A stretch of 45,374 nt of DNA, from contig WTCH01000145.1 of assembly GCA_013138675.1 (NCBI GenBank), positions 1 through 45,374 on the forward strand, read 5' to 3'. Origin of the DNA: Woeseiaceae bacterium. Lineage in GTDB: Bacteria; Pseudomonadota; Gammaproteobacteria; Steroidobacterales; Woeseiaceae. The position numbers were made by a program, and so were the translations under genes. The notes under the pieces are model-generated. The model did not search any database, had not been told where the DNA came from, and saw nothing but the letters and a program-made list of their open reading frames with translations. This document shows, piece by piece, positions 41,827 to 45,374 of the stretch (position 1 is the stretch's first letter; each line of letters begins with the position of its first letter).

Positions 41827-42579
41827 ATGAGCCGCATGACCTCCAAAACCAACATTCTATTAGGCGCATTCGTTGCGACCTTCCCCATGCTTTCGTTCGC
41901 TCAGGCAGACGAGAGCAGCGCTGAGCTCGACGCAGTTCGGCAGAAGATCGGCGAGACGTTCGACATGATCGCGCCCGAGGACGTCAGTGCCAGCCCGGTC
42001 GATGGCTGGTACACGATTCACACAGGGTCGATCGTTGCCTACATCTCCGCTGACGGCCGTTACCTGTTGCAGGGCGACCTTATCGACCTCGATACCTCGG
42101 TAAACCTCAGCGAGAATGTCCGCACGGATGCGCGCCGCGAGCTGATGGCCACTGTCACCGATGACCAGACAATCCTGTTCACGCCCGAAGAGGTCAAGTA
42201 CTCGGTGTCTATTTTCACCGATGTCGACTGCACCTATTGCAGGCGCTTGCACAGCCAGATTGACCAATACCTGGAACATGGCATCCAGGTGCGTTACCTG
42301 TTGTACCCGCGCAACGGGCCCGCTTCGAGTACGTGGACTACGGCCGAGGAAGTCTGGTGTGCATCAGATCGTCAAAGTGCCCTGACCATGGCCAAACTCG
42401 ACCGCGACTTCCCAACAGCTAAGTGCGATGCATCAGCCATTCAGGATCACTACGTAATGGGACGTGATGTCGGTCTGAATGGAACGCCCGCGATCATCCT
42501 TGAGGACGGCACGCTGATTGGCGGATACCTCGCACCGGATCAGCTCATCGCTACCCTCGAGCAAAAAGCCGCCGAGTAG
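41827..42579 (+). CDS. dsbC: periplasmic disulfide isomerase DsbC
   Basis: The 250-residue precursor has a signal peptide ending near LSFAQA. A DsbC dimerisation domain follows, with GWYTIHTGSIVAYISADGRY. The thioredoxin domain has active-site CTYC (FTDVDCTYCRRLHSQ) and cis-Pro in NGTPAIIL. The second, structural cysteine pair (VWCASDR and TAKCDAS) is also conserved with E. coli DsbC. It rearranges wrong disulfides in the periplasm and is kept reduced by DsbD. It follows xerD as in E. coli. The TAG stop at 42577 is that of a GTAGGAG repeat. Confidence 0.94.
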   Translation: MSRMTSKTNILLGAFVATFPMLSFAQADESSAELDAVRQKIGETFDMIAPEDVSASPVDGWYTIHTGSIVAYISADGRYLLQGDLIDLDTSVNLSENVRTDARRELMATVTDDQTILFTPEEVKYSVSIFTDVDCTYCRRLHSQIDQYLEHGIQVRYLLYPRNGPASSTWTTAEEVWCASDRQSALTMAKLDRDFPTAKCDASAIQDHYVMGRDVGLNGTPAIILEDGTLIGGYLAPDQLIATLEQKAAE

Positions 42580-42648
42580 GAGGGCCTTCAGGCCCAAATG
42601 TAGGAGGGCCTTCAGGCCCGAATGTAGCAGCGCAAGCGCAGCTCCTAC
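42576..42648. repeat. REP-type array: two direct copies plus one inverted copy
   Basis: GTAGGAGGGCCTTCAGGCCC occurs at 42576-42595 and again at 42600-42619, both plus strand. From 42624 to 42648 lies GTAG-CAGCGCAAGCGCAG-CTCCTAC; its 22 bases 42627-42648 are the exact inverse of 5460-5481. The outer TAGs serve as stop codons of dsbC (42577-42579, plus) and the NUDIX gene (42645-42647, minus). Stems can form within and between copies and may act as a bidirectional 3' end. Confidence 0.85.
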
Positions 42649-43178
42649 GATTGTGCGCGCCTGAGCTCGTGTACATGCACGCCGTTGTTCCTGCCCTTGT
42701 CTTCGAAATACCTCTTTAACGCATAGTGGCCGCTGTGGAACGCGATGTCGTCCCACGGTATTTCGTCTTCGCTGAACATGGCCACTTCGAGGCTCTCTGC
42801 GCCCGGGCTGAAATCACCTTTGAGTTTTGCGGTATAGAAGAAGTGGACCTGCCCGGCGTCTATGACGTCGACGACGGCGAACAGGTGGCCGATCTCGACC
42901 TCAGCACAGGCTTCCTCGAGCGTCTCACGCATCGCGCCGCCCGCCGTTGACTCATCAAGTTCCATGAAACCTGCCGGTACCGTCCAGTAGCCGTGACGCG
43001 GCTCTATCGCTCGCTTGCACATCAGGATTTTGCCATCGCGCTCCGGAACACAACCCACGACAACAAGCGGATTCTGGTAGTGGATCTTGCCACAGGCGTC
43101 ACATACCCAGCGCTCGTGAGTATCACTATCCGGCATTTTCCGGGAGACGGTCTGTCCGCAGTCAGAGCAATAATTCAT
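42645..43178 (-). CDS. NUDIX hydrolase with N-terminal zinc ribbon
   Basis: The 177-residue protein has an N-terminal zinc ribbon (YCSDCGQ...WVCDACGK) and a NUDIX domain. The box is GFMELDESTAGGAMRETLEEA, quoted here from G to the EE pair; the usual glycine two residues after EE is Cys. Metal-binding glutamates are intact. Zinc-ribbon NUDIX proteins of this size act on NADH, ADP-ribose or CoA-type diphosphates; the substrate is open. The gene lies between tRNA-Leu and the REP array, whose TAG provides its stop. Confidence 0.88.
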   Translation of the reverse strand: MNYCSDCGQTVSRKMPDSDTHERWVCDACGKIHYQNPLVVVGCVPERDGKILMCKRAIEPRHGYWTVPAGFMELDESTAGGAMRETLEEACAEVEIGHLFAVVDVIDAGQVHFFYTAKLKGDFSPGAESLEVAMFSEDEIPWDDIAFHSGHYALKRYFEDKGRNNGVHVHELRRAQS

Positions 43179-43198
43179 ATTGATTTCAATTCAGGAAA

Positions 43199-43285
43199 TG
43201 GTGCCGGAGGGGGGAATCGAACCCCCACTTCCTTTCGGAAACCGGATTTTGAATCCGGCGCGTCTACCAGTTCCGCCACCCCGGC
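43199..43285 (-). tRNA. tRNA-Leu (anticodon CAA)
   Basis: Read on the minus strand it starts GCCGGGGTGGCGGAACTGGT and ends CTCCGGC-A-CCA with the CCA encoded. The anticodon loop is TTCAAAA (CAA). The long variable arm and GGTTCGATTCCC T-arm are those of a class II leucine tRNA. The acceptor stem pairs fully with one G-U. It reads UUG codons. Confidence 0.97.
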
Positions 43286-43387
43286 ACGCGGGCAAGTATA
43301 TGCGGGGCAAGGACTTCCCGCCAGAGCGGAAAATGTTTTTCACGAATGCGACCCTTTTAGCGCAAAGGGCATCTAATATTCCGAGAT

Positions 43388-43987
43388 ATGAGCAAGTTTG
43401 CTGACATCCAGATAGACCCGGCAATTGTCAAACGGGCAGCCCGCGGAGACCCGCGTGCCCACGAGATCATTTACCGCGCGTTTTCGGCACCCGTGTATTC
43501 GATCTGCCTGCGATTTACAAAAGTGCCAGCACAGGCCGAAGACCTCGTGCAGGAGACGTTCATAGAGATCATGCGGTCGATCGCAAAATTCCGCGGTGAG
43601 GCCGCACTGGGTAGCTGGATACGTCGCATCGCGGTGTCAAAAGCGCTGATGTATTTGCGCTCGGCATGGACCGCACGCGGTCAGTCGCTCGGCGATGACT
43701 GGCATGAGGTTACGCCCGGCGATGTCGGCAGCCACGGTGTCCCGAGCCGACCGGATGATGCGCTGGACCTGGATGCTGCCCTGGCGAATTTGCCAGCGAC
43801 GAGTCGCGCGGTCGTTTGGCTGCACGACGTGGAAGGATTTACGCACAAGGAGATCGCTGTGCTGATGGGAAGAACGGAGAGTTTCTCAAAGTCGCAGCTA
43901 TCGAGGGCTTATCAAAGGCTGCGGCCAATGCTCTCGCTCCCCGAAGATGATGTTCGCAGCGAAAGCGCAGCGCTAAGAGGTTGCTGA
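43388..43987 (+). CDS. ECF-type RNA polymerase sigma factor
   Basis: The 199-residue protein has sigma region 2 (VYSICLRFTKVPAQAEDLVQ, then FRGEAALGSWIRRIAV) and region 4 (LPATSRAVVWLHDVEGFTHK, SQLSRAYQRLR), and lacks regions 1 and 3, as ECF factors do. It would direct polymerase to a small regulon, often its own operon. The ATG at 43388 has no strong Shine-Dalgarno. CCCTTT-TAGCGC-AAAGGG (43352-43369) is a dyad just upstream. It overlaps or abuts the next gene, which looks like its inhibitor. Confidence 0.92.
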   Translation: MSKFADIQIDPAIVKRAARGDPRAHEIIYRAFSAPVYSICLRFTKVPAQAEDLVQETFIEIMRSIAKFRGEAALGSWIRRIAVSKALMYLRSAWTARGQSLGDDWHEVTPGDVGSHGVPSRPDDALDLDAALANLPATSRAVVWLHDVEGFTHKEIAVLMGRTESFSKSQLSRAYQRLRPMLSLPEDDVRSESAALRGC

Positions 43988-43989
43988 AG

Positions 43990-44574
43990 ATGTCGAAAGA
44001 CAAGAAGGATAAAGAGATGATTTGTGGATTGACCGCGGATGAACGCGACCTGTTGCAGCAGGGACTCATGGGGCTGCCGGATGTGGCGCCGCCACGAGCC
44101 GTCTGGCAGCGCATTCGTGAGCAGGCGGAGGCAGAAGGTTTGATCAACACGGGTGTGATGCGCCGCCCGATGACGTGGACTGGCGGCCTTGGGCTGGCTG
44201 CCGCGGTGGCTCTGGTGGCCATACTGGTGCCAGCCATGATGAACTCACCTGAGCCGGGCGGAATTACCGAGCCGCCAGTCAGTCAGGCAACGAACGACAT
44301 CCCGTTAAGTGCCCTGCAATCCCTGATGGTCGAATCACGACAACTCGAGAGTGACCTGCGCTCGTTGCCCGAGGAGCCACGGGTTAGCCAGGCAGGCACG
44401 GTTGCGACGATCTCCGAGATTGAAGATCGCATTGCAGCCATTGATTACCAGCTCAATGACACGACCGTCACGATGACGGACGAGGACAAACACATCTTCT
44501 GGCGCGAACGCGTCAGGCTAATGAAATTGCTTGTCGGATTGCGCTATGCGCAGGCGCAGCGGGCAAGCTATTAA
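43990..44574 (+). CDS. putative membrane anti-sigma factor
   Basis: The 194-residue protein has a cytoplasmic N-terminal 60 residues, one transmembrane helix (GLGLAAAVALVAILVPAMM) and a periplasmic helical domain (LSALQSLMVESRQLESDLRS). Position directly after an ECF sigma gene and this layout suggest an anti-sigma factor. No HxxxCxxC zinc motif is present, so it would be of the non-zinc class. ATG 43990 follows GAGG; a TTG at 43981 is less likely. I infer its role mainly from context. Confidence 0.75.
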   Translation: MSKDKKDKEMICGLTADERDLLQQGLMGLPDVAPPRAVWQRIREQAEAEGLINTGVMRRPMTWTGGLGLAAAVALVAILVPAMMNSPEPGGITEPPVSQATNDIPLSALQSLMVESRQLESDLRSLPEEPRVSQAGTVATISEIEDRIAAIDYQLNDTTVTMTDEDKHIFWRERVRLMKLLVGLRYAQAQRASY

Positions 44575-44576
44575 CT

Positions 44577-44618
44577 GTACGAAGGCCTGTGGGCCTCTGT
44601 AGGAGGGCCTTCAGGCCC
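44577..44618 (+). repeat. REP-type copies before the PDZ gene
   Basis: GTAGGAGGGCCTTCAGGCCC at 44599-44618 is identical to the copies at 42576 and 42600. It is preceded by a degenerate copy at 44577-44595 (GTACGAAGGCCTGTGGGCC). The pair lies between the anti-sigma and PDZ genes. The AAGGAG ribosome site of the PDZ gene starts two bases after it, so it would form a stem in the mRNA next to that site. Confidence 0.8.
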
Positions 44619-44635
44619 GAAAGGAGATACACCTG

Positions 44636-45374
44636 ATGAAAACCTTGAAAATACTTGTACCGGTGGCAGCATTGTTGCTGCTGGCAGGACAGGCCGCTGC
44701 GCAGAGTCAGGAAGAGGTGGAGCGAGCTGAAGCCGCTGCAGCAGCCCAGGCGAAAACGCGCGAAGTCGAAGTTGCGAGAAAGCTCGAGGATGCTGAACGT
44801 CGTATGGCCGAGGCCGCTCGCCAGATTGCCGAGCTGAGCTCTGAACGCTTGCCACAAATGCGCGAAATGGAACGCCGCTTTGAGTTCATGAGCGACGATC
44901 GTCCACGGTTGGGCGTCAATATCGGTGAAGAACGGAGTGACGGACCGGTCGAAGGCGTAAAAATTGTTGGCGTCACGCCGGGTAGTGCAGCGGAAGATGC
45001 TGGCTTGCGCGCCGGTGACATTATTACCGGCATAAACGACGAGTCGATGAGTGCCGATGTTGCAGGCGAAGCATCACGGAAAGTTCTCGACTTCATGGAA
45101 GGCGTCGAAGCCGGTGACATTCTCGCAGTCGAGTACATCCGCGATGGCAAGGTCGGCACGGTCGAAGTTGAGCCGCGAGCTGTCGAGATGCGTGCTTATG
45201 CATTTCGCGGTGTGCCCAGGGATTTCAGCATGCCGGCGATTCCGGACATCCACGCCGCGCCAGAAATGGTCGAGAAGTTCCGCCAGAGTTTTTCATTCTC
45301 CTGGCCAGGTAATGTCTGGGCCGATATGGAGCTGGTTGAGCTGAATGAAGGACTGGGCAAGTACTTCGGCGCTG
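44636..45374 (+). CDS. periplasmic PDZ-domain protein, 3' end outside window
   Basis: The frame stays open to the window edge, giving 246 residues so far. A signal peptide comes first (MKTLKILVPVAALLLLAGQA, then AAAQ), followed by an Ala/Glu-rich helix (to about residue 78). A PDZ domain contains RPRLGVNIGE, VTPGSAAEDAGLRAGDIIT and a G-I-N-D-E-S loop. A second PDZ seems to begin at MELVELNEGLGKYFGA. No HtrA-type trypsin domain precedes it. AAGGAG is nine bases before ATG. Together with the sigma and anti-sigma genes it may sense envelope stress, which is inference. Confidence 0.88.
   Translation, partial: MKTLKILVPVAALLLLAGQAAAQSQEEVERAEAAAAAQAKTREVEVARKLEDAERRMAEAARQIAELSSERLPQMREMERRFEFMSDDRPRLGVNIGEERSDGPVEGVKIVGVTPGSAAEDAGLRAGDIITGINDESMSADVAGEASRKVLDFMEGVEAGDILAVEYIRDGKVGTVEVEPRAVEMRAYAFRGVPRDFSMPAIPDIHAAPEMVEKFRQSFSFSWPGNVWADMELVELNEGLGKYFGA

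Noticed and set aside
43199..43285. tRNA-Leu as an integration site for a genomic island
   Set aside because: No integrase or duplicated tRNA 3' end is seen nearby. xerD here is the chromosomal recombinase with dsbC synteny.

Overview
The window looks like chromosomal DNA from a free-living, aerobic, GC-rich gammaproteobacterium. The evidence is conserved gammaproteobacterial gene order (rhlB divergent from trxA-rho; xerD followed by dsbC) together with plsB, sohB, gloA, cysQ, yrfG, lipA and a Bat/MoxR operon. Relatives such as Woeseiales or other deep-branching marine Gammaproteobacteria would fit, but that placement is inference. I see no prophage, insertion-sequence transposase, CRISPR array or plasmid gene. 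Gene packing is dense, with many 1-4 nt stop/start overlaps.

Layout. 1-2.2 kb: tail of an M1 aminopeptidase/LTA4H-like gene, a small STAS-like protein, a PsiE-like membrane protein, a glyoxalase-fold protein and a GFA-type zinc protein. 2.2-5.5 kb: rho and trxA on the minus strand, divergent from rhlB. 5.5-8.2 kb: yrfG, cysQ, a DUF465 protein, trhO. 8.2-16.0 kb: a long minus-strand series: two P-loop GTPases (one membrane anchored), an alkyltransferase-like DNA-repair protein, a double HCCA-isomerase/DsbA-fold protein, an alpha/beta hydrolase, a small lipoprotein, plsB and trhO. 16.1-22.8 kb: a DUF885 lipoprotein, an orphan contractile-tail sheath homologue, a PLP-dependent ACC-deaminase/D-cysteine desulfhydrase, an L,D-transpeptidase and an M48 protease. 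22.8-28.9 kb: sohB-lipA, a 65-residue unknown, an OmpA/DUF4398 envelope protein, a hydrolase, a HAD phosphatase and gloA. 28.9-35.8 kb: a complete MoxR-DUF58-DUF4381-BatA-BatB/C-BatD operon. 35.9-37.6 kb: lipoprotein, DUF192 protein and an MsrQ-like haem membrane protein. 37.9-40.7 kb: SDR dehydrogenase, thiolase and a PlsC-type acyltransferase. 40.8-43.3 kb: xerD, dsbC, a NUDIX hydrolase and tRNA-Leu(CAA). 43.4 kb to the end: an ECF sigma factor, a probable anti-sigma factor and a PDZ protein cut by the window edge.

The signal that gene calling does not explain is a family of short palindromic REP-type elements beginning GTAGGAG, at about 5.5, 11.0, 37.6-37.9, 42.6 and 44.6 kb. At six gene ends (rhlB, yrfG, the alpha/beta hydrolase, the MsrQ-like gene, dsbC and the NUDIX gene) the TAG inside GTAGGAG is itself the stop codon, on either strand. 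This fits insertion 3' of a GTAG tetranucleotide by a RAYT-type (Y1 HUH) transposase encoded elsewhere, with stop codons as tolerated targets. At 37.6-37.9 kb two such ends bracket a 335-bp element that contains a perfect 19-bp inverted repeat. The other main curiosities are the lone tail-sheath gene, the overlapping GTPase pair, a probable AUA start codon on the L,D-transpeptidase, and a pair of GTGAC-N4-GTCAC dyads at the start of the PlsC-like gene.
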